Assembly: GCA_916700875.1 (NCBI GenBank)
Contig: CAKAKS010000038.1
Coordinates: 16,336,444 to 16,400,443, forward strand
DNA from: Sebastes aleutianus
Taxonomy: Eukaryota; Chordata; Actinopteri; Perciformes; Sebastidae
DNA: 64,000 nt
Direction: 5' to 3'
The position numbers and the translations under genes were made by a program. This document shows positions 22,548 to 33,728 of this stretch, one piece after another (position 1 is the first letter of the stretch; each line of letters opens with the position of its first letter). The notes under the pieces are model-generated. The model saw nothing but the letters and a program-made list of their open reading frames with translations, had not been told where the DNA came from and made no database searches.

Positions 22548-23300
22548 CTGGCCCACACTAAAAGATTTTTCAAAGCTTAACAGATGTTGAAAATGTGAGA
22601 GACCCCACACATAATGACATGTTACGTTAAATTGAACAGTTTTCTTCCTATAGTGTGTGGAGAGCAAACATTTGGCCAAAACAGCACACCACACACTAAC
22701 TGATTCCTGTCATGAACAAGAGTCCTGACTCAAAAAAAACTAAATCTCGCAAAATATCTCGCGATCAAATGTGACTTTAGTGTAAACACACATGAGGGAC
22801 GACGGGCAAGAAGAATTAGTCAAGTTTGTTTTTGCACTACTTTGTACTGAAAATTCCCAAAGAAATAAGAAAAAAGAATTGAACAAGTCATGGCGACACA
22901 TTAAATAACCACTGGTGTTGTTGCCACAAATCAACAAGTTGGTTCCTCCATTTCTGTGGTCCATCTTACTACTACTTTGTATGCATTAGCTCATGCATTA
23001 GCCACAGCCGCCATCACTGCGGTTGTTGTCCTTCCTGCTTGGTTCCCAATTGGCTGTCGTTCTTTCCCACGTGACTATCATTGGCTGTCTGAACATGTTT
23101 AATATTTACGACTTGAAATCAGTGCGGTCAAAATGGACAATTGGGGGATGTAAAAAACACTCTTAACATACCTCACGCCACAGGAATATCTGGCAAGATA
23201 ATCTTTAGAACCATCAAAGAATCAGGGCTTCCCTGACCATTGTCGGGAGGGGGGAATTGAGCCCAAAGTCGGCTTGCTTATCGTGTAGTGTGTGCCCGGC
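22548..23300. mobile_element. MITE-like element with CACACTA terminal inverted repeats
   Basis: Left end CTGGCCCACACTAAAAGAT; the reverse complement of the right end is GCCGGGCACACACTACACGA, an imperfect terminal inverted repeat of about 20 bp. About 750 bp, no transposase. The CACACTA-type end recalls the element at 33055-33728. No target duplication seen. Confidence 0.6.
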
Positions 23301-26300
23301 ATTAGGCCTCATTCAGACAGACATTATCGCTGCATCAAATAACACAAGCTCCTCGTTCATTTCAATGAGGCTGCTGCGTACGCACAGCTTGGGCAACAAA
23401 TTAGTCAAACTGGACTAACTGGATCATATATCATTTTCTACCTGTAGCAACATGCTCCCACCAACATAGCCCCTTGTGTTTTTTGACAGTATGCTATTTT
23501 CGGTCTGAACGCTCACTTGAAATGGGGCTGATTGGTTGAGTGGGTGAGGAATGGGACCATGGTGAATGGTCTCCATAGAGCTCAGGAGCCAGTGAGACTA
23601 AAGCTCTGACTGACTAACAGTAATTGGCGCAAGGAGAAGGACCATTAGTTACCCAGTTTCCTGTGAGCTCTCACATCATGCTAGGCCACCCCTCCCCTGT
23701 GACTTCCCTCTGTCTGTTGTCTTTTTCTTTTCTTTTTTTTCTTTCCGTCTCTCCTCCCCCCCCCCCCTTTGCATTTCCCTTCCCGTCTGTGGAGGATTGG
23801 GAATAACGTTGACCTTGGGTTCGCAGCGCTGTAACTACCTGCCGTACCCAAGGGTATGCAGTATGACAACGTGGTGTTATTGAACTGTCACAGTGCTAGG
23901 TAGTCCACCGCATCTGTTGTTTGAACCATCACACAGGAGGGTTTCCTTATTGACTCAGGACCAACAAGGGTACTCACACATTTACAGAAGAGGCACTGTA
24001 GTTGCTTTTACACAGTGTAAAGACTCTCAGGAATGATCATCAATGCAAGTGTGTGTTTGGAAGAGAGACTCCTGCATGCAACCATATCTTTTCCCTGTGG
24101 TGGTCACATCTAAATATTGCGGATAAGTGGGTAACTGGCTGTAGTTGAGATTTTGGGTAAAACAATCTTGCTCATGCTGTTTAGCCAAGATTTACTCAGT
24201 GGAAACATGGACAAAGTCAATACTCTGCATCACCAGGGGTGAACCCACTGCTCGGAATCCAGCAAGCTAAGCTTAATGAGCCACCATTAGCAAAACTAGG
24301 GCATCCCCCTTTGCATCCTTTATTAGCATTAGCAAGAAGATGAAACTGAGAAGAGGCTGACAATAGATCCTTGTGGAATGCTCCATAAAACATGACTGAT
24401 TTAATACCCTCCCAAATAAAAGCAAAGACGGGCCAGAGATCATGTAGGGAGTTAAGTCTCTTAGACTCTAAAATGAGAGGAGAGTGACCCCAGAGTCTTA
24501 TTTTAATTACAGTGTGCAGATGATACGCCTTCACCAGAAATGACTTGCGACCTTGACATTGTCCCCAACCTATTCAAACCAAGCCTGGCCTCTGATCTGC
24601 ACTTCAATATGCACTGTACATAAAACACAACCTTATATGCTGAATTCAATAAAAATGGTGATAAGATTTAAGGCGTCTTGGCCCAAGATAGTAATTGCAA
24701 ATCCACTTGCTCCCCGATTCTTTACACTGGTCCGACCCTAAATCCTAACAGCACAGGGAATATTCTGCCTATCAGTGTCTTTTTTTTTTTCCTTACTGAG
24801 AGCTTACTGAGAGCAGGGATAACTCCGGCTGCTCCAGGAACGTTCTGGGAATGCCGATGGAGACGTTGGGCTGCAGTGAGCAATTAGATCCATTTTGTGG
24901 CTCGTTAATAATTGAGCATTTGTTAATGGCGTGGATGTTTCAGCAGCAGGGCAGACTGCTGGCTGCCATCAGATTAAGCCTCGGCGTACTGACACATGTT
25001 GCAGTGTCAATGCACACACGTGTATTGAAGCATGTGAGGATTGTTCATTTTTGTTGCACTGTGTATATGTGTGTGTGTTCATGCACATGACCTTGTATGT
25101 ATGTTTCGGCGTGTGGACTGGATGCGCCCACTCGTGCATGGATATGCTTTTGTACGCATGCCTGTGTATTTACGTACACATTAACGCCCTCTTTTGTTGT
25201 CCTGAGCATTGTCTCCTGCATAATGAAGGACAAACCGTCGAGAAAGGATGATTAGCATTCTGGTGGATCCTGCCGCAGACCCCTCTACTCTAGTCTGTCC
25301 TCTTGTCTCCCCCCCGCCCCCCCACCTCCACCCCTCCCCTCCTCGTCGTTTTTCCCAGCTTGGAAGCTGCTGCAAGCATCGGCAGGCGGGCGGGCGGGCT
25401 TATATTGCAGTGTGGCATCACCATGGCAACGGCCATGGTTTCTGACATCCATAACGCGGAGAGCCGCACTGTTGATCCATGAGACAAAAATAGCGGGTTA
25501 GGGCACCCACTCCAGGATGGCGACACATGCAGAGAAGATTTTAAACATCTATATTGAAATGCACGCGCTGGGCTGATAGATTAACACCGACTTGAGCAGC
25601 AAAGGTGCATATACACGCTCATGCATGCATATTTCCATGCAGAAGTTTAGGAGCTCTCGCAGAGATTTCCCTCTGCTTTCCTGCCTCCGCCGCCCCCACC
25701 TTTACGCAGTAAGGCAAGGAGAGAGAAAGAAAGAGAGGGAGGGGGAGTTTCATCCCAGTGCTTTGACAATGCACGCATCTGTTCCCAATATCATATCGCT
25801 GCAGTAGCAAGCCAAAGTATGACTCACTACTAGCATTTCATGTGGAAATATTCCTCCTAATGAGATGATGAGATGATGGTGAAATGATGGCCTCAGATAT
25901 GAGGTAGCCGTTTTCTACTTAAGGCATGAAAACACATCTATGCTCAGATCACATTGCTCTCTCTCGTGCTGATAGACTGTGAAACACCATCTATTCTCCT
26001 AATCAAATAAAACAATTCCTGAAAAGAGGGGAAAACATTGTAGACAACAGATATATTATAGGCAATATATGAGAAGGCCAGTTTTTGCATGCTGTTCTAA
26101 TTTATATTAATGATTACTTCAGATCAAGTTGATAACACCTAATATTGATTCTTGTTCATGTAATCATATCCTGACTCCACCTTTTATAAGTCACTATTCA
26201 TGATAGTCCTGGCAAGTTTGTGTTTCCATTTTTTGTGATGCTGCCTGCCACCTGCTTGTTTTTCATACACGTCCTGTTGAACATTTTCTCCATTGTTGTA

Positions 26301-26968
26301 TAATTTGAATAGTATATTCTGCATAAACACATGCACGTTAATACAAAGATTAGAGCAGAAACATTAACTCAATACATGGATATTAGGTTATTTATATTTA
26401 AGCTTAGATGTAAGAGAAATCTTTCCTTCTCCCATCTTTTCTGTCCATCTTCTTCTTCTCACTTCTAATGTTGACTTTTCCCAGAGTCCTCTCACAGACC
26501 TGCTAACACACTCTCTGCAGCTCCCCCAGGTATGAAGTTTTCTCACATTCAATCCCCTCTCTTTTATTTATTGTGTTTCCTTTTCCTTACTCAGTTGCTT
26601 ACTTTCGAACTGTCTCTCTCTCTCTTGCTCTCCACCTTTCTCATCTATTCATTTTACCCCTGTTGTCCCTCTGTAAGACGTTTCTCCATCAGAATCGTGT
26701 TACCAGCCTCTTTTTTCTATTTGCAGACCCCTTCTTATTCCAAACCCCCCGCTCCCATCTCGCTCTATGCCTCTCCTGCTTCTCCTCATTTGGCCAGCTC
26801 ATACCTCGTGGGAGAAGGCTGAAAAAGCTGAGAGAATTGAAAACAAGCTTGTGACAGCAGTACCGGTGGACAAGGCTCAGGCTGACCTGAAACATTCCCT
26901 TTATTTTTTCCTCCATTTCTCTCCACCTCCCGTTCTCTCTTTCTCTCTTTACCCTTTCCCAGCTTTTT
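23301..26968 (+). other. intron sequence with pyrimidine-rich tracts
   Basis: Contains a C/T-rich patch at 23690-23780, a T-run at 24779-24790, a C-rich patch at 25308-25350 and a long pyrimidine-rich region at 26420-26960. No gene or clear transposon. A candidate 9-nt microexon (26521-26529) is listed separately. A stretch near 24888-24975 is single-copy-looking and rich in TAAT-type words. Confidence 0.6.
26521..26529 (+). other. gabbr2: candidate microexon CTCCCCCAG (speculative)
   Basis: The nine bases lie between an acceptor-like sequence (TGCTAAC branch-point-like word, then CACTCTCTGCAG) and a donor-like GTATGA. Nine nt in phase 0 would add LPQ between YSLE and ADPQ, both of which join in phase 0. 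I know of no such insertion in GABBR2, and pyrimidine-rich introns generate such arrangements by chance. Inference only. Confidence 0.12.
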
Positions 26969-27329
26969 TATGCCTCCGTGCCAGCGACAGCCGTAGCCAG
27001 AAGCATTATGTTTTCGGGTTGTCGGTTTGTCTGTCCGTACGTCCGTACGTCAAACCCATTCTCGTGAACATGATATCTCAGGAACGTCTGGAGTGAATTT
27101 CTTCAAATTTGGCACAAACGTCCACTTGGACTCGAGGATGAACTGATTCGATTTTTGTGGTCAAACGTTAAGGTCACTGTGACCTCACAAAACACATTTT
27201 TGGCCATGACTCAAGAATTCATAATTGTGACAATTTCGCACACATGTCTCATAGGATAAAATGATGAAGTGATTACATTTTGGACAGACATGGATGTAAA
27301 CTGCAACTTCACTTGTGAGCAGAGGCATA
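26969..27329. mobile_element. TATGCCTC MITE carrying an ERE-like palindrome, copy 1
   Basis: Starts TATGCCTCCGTGCC and ends GCAGAGGCATA; the reverse complement of the end is TATGCCTCTGC, identical to the start of copy 3 (61621). TA at both borders would fit a Tc1/mariner-type target. Internal landmarks are ATTCTCGTGAACATGATATC, TTCTTCAAATTTGGCACAAA and AGGTCACTGTGACCT. 361 bp, no coding capacity. Confidence 0.85.
27171..27185. promoter_or_regulatory. perfect palindromic estrogen response element sequence inside a MITE
   Basis: AGGTCACTGTGACCT: two AGGTCA half-sites inverted with a 3-bp spacer, identical to the nuclear receptor ERE consensus. Binding or function is not shown by the sequence. 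Confidence 0.5.
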
Positions 27330-28169
27330 CAACCGAGAGGTGGTAAATCTAGTTTTCCATCATAGTATCCCTTTTCTCTCAATTTTCCAATTCCATGTCA
27401 CTTCTTCAAAGGGAGGGATAGACACCCAGCCGTGTCTCCAGTTCCAGCCAGAATTGGGTGTTGGGAGGGTGAGTTGGGGAGAGTGGCAAGTGTGGCCAAA
27501 GGGAGTGAGACTTGTGCCAGTAAAGTTCCTCTAGTCAGCCAGACGAGTGTAGCTGACAGTGAGCGTCCTCCACTGGGATTCAATGTGGGTCAAGGTCAGC
27601 CAGGCAGTATGCATGTACAGATGTGTCAGATCATATCAAAAAGATTTACCAGTTTTTTTAAAATGTTATTGCATATTTACTACGACTTTAATGCATCTTA
27701 ACATTACTGTTGTGCACACCATAGTTTTCCGATTGAGAAAAATATTTTTCTACAGTCTTATTCTGCCTTCTGGGCAGTTACTGGTTTCAGTTCATAGTGA
27801 CCATTCTGTCACCTTTGCAGTCAAAAATATTGTTTTAGAAACCTCTTCCAGGTAGGTGTGTGTTCATATGCTTGTGGGAACCCTGCCAAGACTAAACAGC
27901 AACGTTCTTAATAAAAAAATCTACCAAATTCACGTTGCCCCTTTCACAAAGACCACGCTGCTTTTGTATTGCATGCACTCTGAGTCTCCAACAACACAGC
28001 TCATCATTCTTCAATCTCAGACGTTGGTAAATCCTGCAAGCACCTGAATGTACCAAATATTTGAAAACAATGCATGAATATAATAAGATTACCATGCAAT
28101 GATAACATAACTTAACAAGCCCCAGTCTGTATTCATGCATTCGAATGTGCACCTTATACACTCAACTAT
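27330..28169 (+). other. intron sequence, nothing firm
   Basis: No repeat recognised. A candidate zero-length (recursive) splice site, CCTCTTCCAG followed by GTAGGTGTG, lies at 27851/27852. The three overlapping open frames at 27340-27855 have no recognisable similarity. Confidence 0.55.
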
Positions 28170-28600
28170 ATAGGCAGCCCGTTCTCATTCCCAACGTGTC
28201 AAATATCAAGGCTTTGTCACGGCTGTTGGCGCGTGATACCACCGCATAAGGCACCCTTTAGCACTAGTATGAGACGCACCAGGCTTTCCATTAACTACAA
28301 TGTAAACCAATCCGCGGCAACAGTAAACACTCAGAAAAAGAGCGCCGGGAGTGTTGTGACGTAGTTTAAAGAGCAAGAAGACACACACAGTGTGGGCGGG
28401 AGGGATGTTGGTTGGGTCCAACAAACTTTGATCCAGGAGACCGTTGTTAGTGTCCCGTTCATTAGGTGTCACTTTCACGTTACAATCAGCTGTTCATTCG
28501 TGTCTCATGTTCACAACATTCAGATTCATCTGGAACTACAAAAGTAGTAGTTTCAACCCCAACCATGTTATTTTTTCCTAAACCTAACACTGGAACTTGA
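28170..28600 (+). repeat. CCTAAACCTAAC family repeat, copy 1
   Basis: Starts near CCCGTTCTCATTCCCAACGT and ends in CCAACCATGTTATTTTTTCC followed by TAAACCTAACACTGG. Similar blocks (GATG..GGTTGGGTCCAA versus GATGTGGATGGGTCCAATAA; CCAACCATGTTTTCCTTAAA) occur in 55456-55925. A common fish repeat; class not assigned. Confidence 0.6.
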
Positions 28601-30040
28601 TTTTTATGCTGAACTGAAATGAACTGAAACTAGTAACTGCCCAAAGGTAGGAAAAATACATTGAAAAATGTAAACATCTTTGGTTTTTCCAAAGCAAATG
28701 GTCAACAGAAATGCAAATTCGAGGTGATTTTTCAGCATTTTTGCACTCAAATCGCATGCATCCTAGTATGATCCTTTTAACACTGCAGTTATACACCCAC
28801 ACGTACTCACTCACCTGCCCACAGTGTTGTTGCTCCCCCTCCTCCTGCTCTCTCACTCAGGTCCTCCACTGCAGTCCCAGTCAACTGTTGATTGTGTGAA
28901 TGCCATCTGAAGGACACGATGCTCTTGTTTCACTATCAGCCTGCTCTGCGAAAGCAGGCGGAAATGGATAGTCCTGTTTACATTTCATTTAATCCAGTTG
29001 GCTCTTTATTCTCAACATTATATTCTATGGGAAATAAAACATAGCTGGTATTCTATGGAAAAAATACATACAAATTCAATTCTCCCCAGTCTCTCACATT
29101 TTATCTCATATCTGGGTAGATTAAGCAAGGTCTGAATTGAATTGCGCAGAGATTTATCCAGGAATAATCATATTCCCAATGACAGAGACAATGATGTGAT
29201 GTGACAAGAACTGAGAATCATAAAGAATGTATTTTGTAGAATGAAGAACAATGCCATCTGCAGCATTATCCATGCAGCACTAACAGCGCTAAGATGCTGC
29301 TAAGACGAGCTTTGAGGCTGCTTTGTTAGCACTGAGTAAAGCACTGGCTGAGATCAATGCCCTTTCAAAGTAAACTGGGTCATTAAGGGATAACCACCAC
29401 CCACCTAGGCCTTTTCTCATCGACCACCTCTGGAGGAAAGAAGGAAGGGAGGGAGAGAACAAAAGGGAAGACGGGCACATAGAGCGCATACGTTCTTTGT
29501 GATTTGTATGGCTGCGTGAGTGTCTGAGAGCTTGTCTATCCCAAAAATATGGTTATGCATTGTTACAGTTATAGTGAGGTATTGTTACAGCGTGTGTAGC
29601 GTTGTTATCAAGTTCTAGTGTTGTGGTGAATGAGCGACATGTAGCTCTACTCTACACAGCTGTATTGTTAACCACCCTCTCCTAATCTAGAAGCCTCCAT
29701 TAGAAGAGAGTTAGAGCGACACATCAGTCTCCTTGGCAATCATATTTCTTCATAGCCATCTCTGCACATATTCTGTGCAGGGTTCTACTTTACCGTTGTG
29801 GCGGACACAGAGCAGCATGGTGCCTCTGACGTTGGCCTGTTATTTTGAAGTCCTCCAGGGTAGTGTAAGTAAGTGTGTCACAAGTTTTACCTTTGGGGAA
29901 ACTCGCTTCTGTTTATAGGCTTGCCCGTTTTTACATGTCGAGGTCAGAACAAGGAGTCACGACTTTACTCCACCTGAAAGGACAAAAACCTCAACCTACA
30001 TGAAAAGTGCTGCATTGCGAACTGATGAAAATAGAAAATA
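28601..30040 (+). other. intron sequence, nothing recognised
   Basis: Unique-looking AT-rich sequence. No repeat ends, RNA gene or coding signal seen. Confidence 0.55.
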
Positions 30041-30175
30041 GGGTTGTCCGCCCATCCGTACCATTCTTGTGAACGTGATAGCTCAGGAAGGCCTTGAGCG
30101 AATTTCTTCAAATTTGGCACAAACGTCCACTTGGACTCAGGGATGATCTGATTACATTTTAGTAGACAAAGGTCA

Positions 30176-30190
30176 AGGTCATTGTGACCT
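30176..30190. promoter_or_regulatory. perfect palindromic ERE sequence inside MITE copy 2
   Basis: AGGTCATTGTGACCT, with an extra directly abutting AGGTCA half-site just upstream (AAAGGTCAAGGTCA). A second, one-mismatch version (ACGTCACTGTGACCT) lies at 30455-30469. Function is not shown. Confidence 0.5.
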
Positions 30191-30227
30191 CACGTCCGTC
30201 CCATTCTCGTGAAAGCGATATCTCAGG

Positions 30228-30424
30228 AATAATCCCACAACATTATTTATTTTGCATATTCAACGTTATTTTTAGTTATTCTCAGACAGATATCGCTGTT
30301 TGTTATGTGTAGAGGTGCGTGTGTATACAGTAGTGCGGCAGCGGCGCTGTCCCGAAGCTTCAAATACCTTAGAATATTTCTCACCGAAGCTTTGAAGCCC
30401 AAAAAATGGTATTCGGGACAGCTC
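30228..30424 (-). mobile_element. GAGCTGTCCCGAA element, reverse copy inserted in MITE copy 2
   Basis: Reads as the reverse complement of 55927-56178: CCGAAGCTTCAAATACC, CTCAGACAGATATCGCTGTT and CGGGACAGCTCTA are shared with the other copy (CTGTCCCGAA, AACAGTGATATCTGTCTGAG). A probable hAT-type fragment because of its TAGAGCTGTCCCGAA start; no target duplication was resolved. Confidence 0.65.
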
Positions 30425-30680
30425 TACCGATTAGAATTGGGTGGTCAAAGGTCAACGTCACTGTGACCTCACAAAATGTGTTTTTGGCCATAACTCATGA
30501 ATTCATATGCTTATAATTATGACAATTTCACACAAATGTCTAATGGGATAGCATTAGATTCAATTCTAGTTGTGTATAATTTGTTGCTATCAACTTTTTC
30601 TTGAACATTTGAATTACATAAGAACCAAACCAGAGGAGAAAAGAAGCAGGAGGAGGAATTCCTTCAAAATATGACACTAA

Positions 30681-31337
30681 TTAAAATCCAAACTATATGT
30701 GTATTACAAGAGTTTGGACACAGAATCAGCCATTACAGCAAGTGTTAATTTTAAATTCAGTAGCATCATTAGTTTGTGCGGTGGAAAGCTCCAGCTATAT
30801 AACATCTGGGTAAGACAGAATTCAATTCCAGATGGAGGGAGAATGAGGAGACCTCCAACGAGACAAAATTATTTTCTTAGCAGCAGTAAACCAACTATTT
30901 TGTTCTTTCGTAATAACACTGACAAATCATCTAAAAGTGAAATACAGATATGGTTGTGGGCACCGTCACAGCTAACAGCTGAGACAACTAAAGAGGTACC
31001 TGGTTCCAGAAATGTGCAATTGGTGGTTTTCCCATTTTATGTGAAAGAAACTTACTGGGGGCCTGCAAAAGGAGTCCCACAGTTTACACATCAGATGCAA
31101 CTTGTGTTGTTTCAAATTAGTTCAATACGGATCATTAAGATTAATTTGCGGGTGGTCAGGATTGTGAGAAGCATCTTTATTGCTACACAAAATATCTACC
31201 CAATCAAAGTTGGGATCAACATCAGGGCAGTCCCGCCTCATATGTTTCTATATCTAAAGTTCGATTTTGTTGCACTTATCTTGCAGTCAGTGACTTTACC
31301 TCTGCGATGGTTCAACAACCTGTTTTCAAAAATTTGA
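30681..31337 (+). other. unassigned long open reading frame inside the giant intron
   Basis: The frame is open for about 219 codons between stops at 30678-30680 and 31335-31337. The first ATG is at 30843, which gives a possible 164-residue product; a GTG lies at 30699. The translation is not low-complexity. It is basic and hydrophobic, with stretches such as FFRNNTDKSSKSEIQIWLWA and NIYPIKVGINIRAVPPHMFL. I recognise no domain, signal peptide or splice pattern. It begins about 120 bp after a truncated MITE. It could be a remnant of a mobile element or an unspliced gene fragment, or chance. No function is proposed. Confidence 0.3.
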
Positions 31338-32529
31338 AAGCATTTTCATGTTTGTTTTGTTGTGTTTGTCTACACAGATCTATGCCTCCATCTATTTTGG
31401 GAGGGAAAGATCATGAGGGGAACCTGGATATCTTGCCAAGTCAACACAGGTTTCAGTTTACACAGGATTTCATCATTTTTGTGGAGAATATTTACCCAGT
31501 ATGTTTTGCCATGCTTTTGGCAGAGCACTAGTATTTGTCTTGTGAGGGACCACAGTGAACGGTATGTGTAAGCTGACAGCGTTATCAGTGAATCATGCAG
31601 GAAAGCGCTCTAAGGACTGCTTCAGAGGTGCAGTGTTTGTTGACACTCTAGCTGGTAAATTGGACATGTGGTCGTGCATGGCTGAGCCTGTTCAAGTGAA
31701 TCAGACAAAAATGGAATCGGGTGGCAATACTTACCTCCTTTTGCTTCCTCTGGATCTGTATGTGCGGTGATTCCTCCCTCCCTTTCTCCTTTCATCTCTG
31801 TGTATATCTTTCTTTCCCTCTTTCTCTCTAACACACTAAATTACTCCCGACCTCCACCATCACCCGCACCCCTCTTTTGCTCTCCTCTCACTTTTTAGCC
31901 GAGCCCTTTTTTACCCTGCTCCTCTCCTACTGCTCCCCCGGACTGTAGTTGCTAGGCAACAGCTGATTGAGCATGAGGGGTATGCAATTGACCAATTAGA
32001 AGTCTTCCAAATGAAAAGTGGTGTCAAGGGTTCCCGCAGATACAGCTAAGACTTTATCCAGTGTAATATTGTAAGTGAACACTGGATATTGTACTGTATG
32101 TATATGTATGCACACACATACACACAAAGGAGAATGTGTGCCGCTTCTGTTTGTTCATTCAGTTGTTCAAAATGGACTTTTAATTGCACAAAATGTAGTC
32201 ATTATAATATCTGATGTTACTGTGATCTCACTCAAACACACATTATACGCCTTGCCATGCTAAGCAGCTCCCCCCTCCCTCCTTCTGTTTGTATAAATAT
32301 AATGCCGTCTAGCTCTCCGTTTCCGTCTTTCCTTTGCCTCGTGTCCCTTCTCACATTTCCTCCTTCCATTCATTCAGCCTCTTCCTCTCTTTCCATCCTC
32401 CTCCTCCCTCCCTCTGTCTCTCTTTCATACCAGAGACACCCTCCATCAGTGACCAGACACATCCATCAATGTTCCTCCTCCTCTGCTCATCCACAGCCTG
32501 GAGGATTCCATTATGGCTCAGCAGCTGAA
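31338..32529 (+). other. intron sequence, nothing recognised
   Basis: Pyrimidine-rich patches near 31770-31930 and 32260-32430. No gene or repeat family identified. Confidence 0.55.
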
Positions 32530-32698
<169 letters not shown>

Positions 32699-32803
32699 GT
32701 TTAGGGAAAGGCAGCTCTATCTCATCTGGCCACGGGCATAGACATGATTAGTTAGAGACTCAAGATAGTGATGCAGCTCTTGATGATGGCGATGAATCTG
32801 TGT

Positions 32804-32884
<81 letters not shown>
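32804..32884 (+). repeat. (ATG)27 trinucleotide microsatellite
   Basis: 81 bp, exactly 27 uninterrupted ATG/GAT units, only about 100 bp after the compound (CA)n tract. The poly-His frame on the other strand is an artefact. Confidence 0.95.
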
Positions 32885-33054
32885 GTAGTGGTCCCATAGG
32901 GCAGTGAGTTGATCATGAAGTACACTTAGACACAAATGTTTCTCACAATTATTCAGCCCCTCCGTCCATTTGATCATAATTAACCTTGTTATCATTCAGA
33001 AAGCTGTTTGTCTGGATAGCAAAGTTTGAGTAAGTGACCCTTCACCTCGAACCT

Positions 33055-33728
33055 TATAGCTAATTCACACTACACAACTTTAGCCCTGATTTTCTGCTCC
33101 CTGACAGTTTTTTTAGCTCTCCGACAAAAGCCCCAGATCAGAGGCAAATCGGCGTTGGCTCATCGCTCACATCGGCGTGCGAGCGCCATGTGTGAACTGC
33201 TCAAAGATGCATCGCAGACAAATTCCAGATATCTTTAATGCTAAATATCTGAACCTGTCAGGACTACGGTTCGAGCTAAAGCCAATGAGAGCGTGAGCGT
33301 TGAGGAGAATTCTGGGGGAGGAGTGGTCGCCTGTAACAATAGGAACTTACTGTATGTGTTGCATTTGCAACATGGAGCAAAATTGTTGTTGCACCTAGAA
33401 GAATAAATAGTAAAAAAGACGTGTGGAAACCAGTGGAAACAGGCTATTTTGTGAACATATGTGCCAACAACAACATCAGCAATGTGTCATGTCATTTACC
33501 GTGTATTTTTCGCCTGTGTTTTCATGACAAAACGTAGTTTGGAGACCTCATCAGGGATTCCTCCCGGTGAAAGATCTTGTAGTGTGTGACCCTGTTGCCG
33601 GTCAGTCGTGTAGTATGAAAACCACAATGACTTAAAGACTCACGATTATAAGACAGCAAGTTGTGTAGTGTGAAGAATACTGCGATCTGAAGATTTTGGA
33701 AAGTCTTGTGGTGTGAACGAGGCATTAG
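33055..33728. mobile_element. MITE-like element with TTCACACTACACAA ends
   Basis: Left end AATTCACACTACACAACTTT; the reverse complement of the right end is CGTTCACACCACAAGACTTT, matching over most of about 18 bases. A third related word, GTTGTGTAGTGTGAAG, lies internally at 33659-33675. About 670 bp with no coding capacity. No target duplication resolved. Confidence 0.65.

Larger units (their letters stand above)
30041..30560. mobile_element. TATGCCTC MITE, copy 2, rearranged and interrupted
   Basis: Two partial units lie head to tail: 30041-30190 and about 30197-30560. The second is interrupted at about 30228-30424 by an unrelated element (reverse complement of 55927-56178). Neither terminal repeat is present; the right end stops about 80 bp short of the normal end. 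Internal landmarks TTCTTCAAATTTGGCACAAA and TTTTTGGCCATAACTCATGA match copies 1 and 3. Confidence 0.8.

Noticed and set aside
30681..31337. An integrated viral gene
   Set aside because: Nothing in the translation matches a viral domain that I recognise; left as an unassigned frame.
32717..32995. Poly-His protein on the - strand
   Set aside because: It is the (ATG)27 array read on the other strand.
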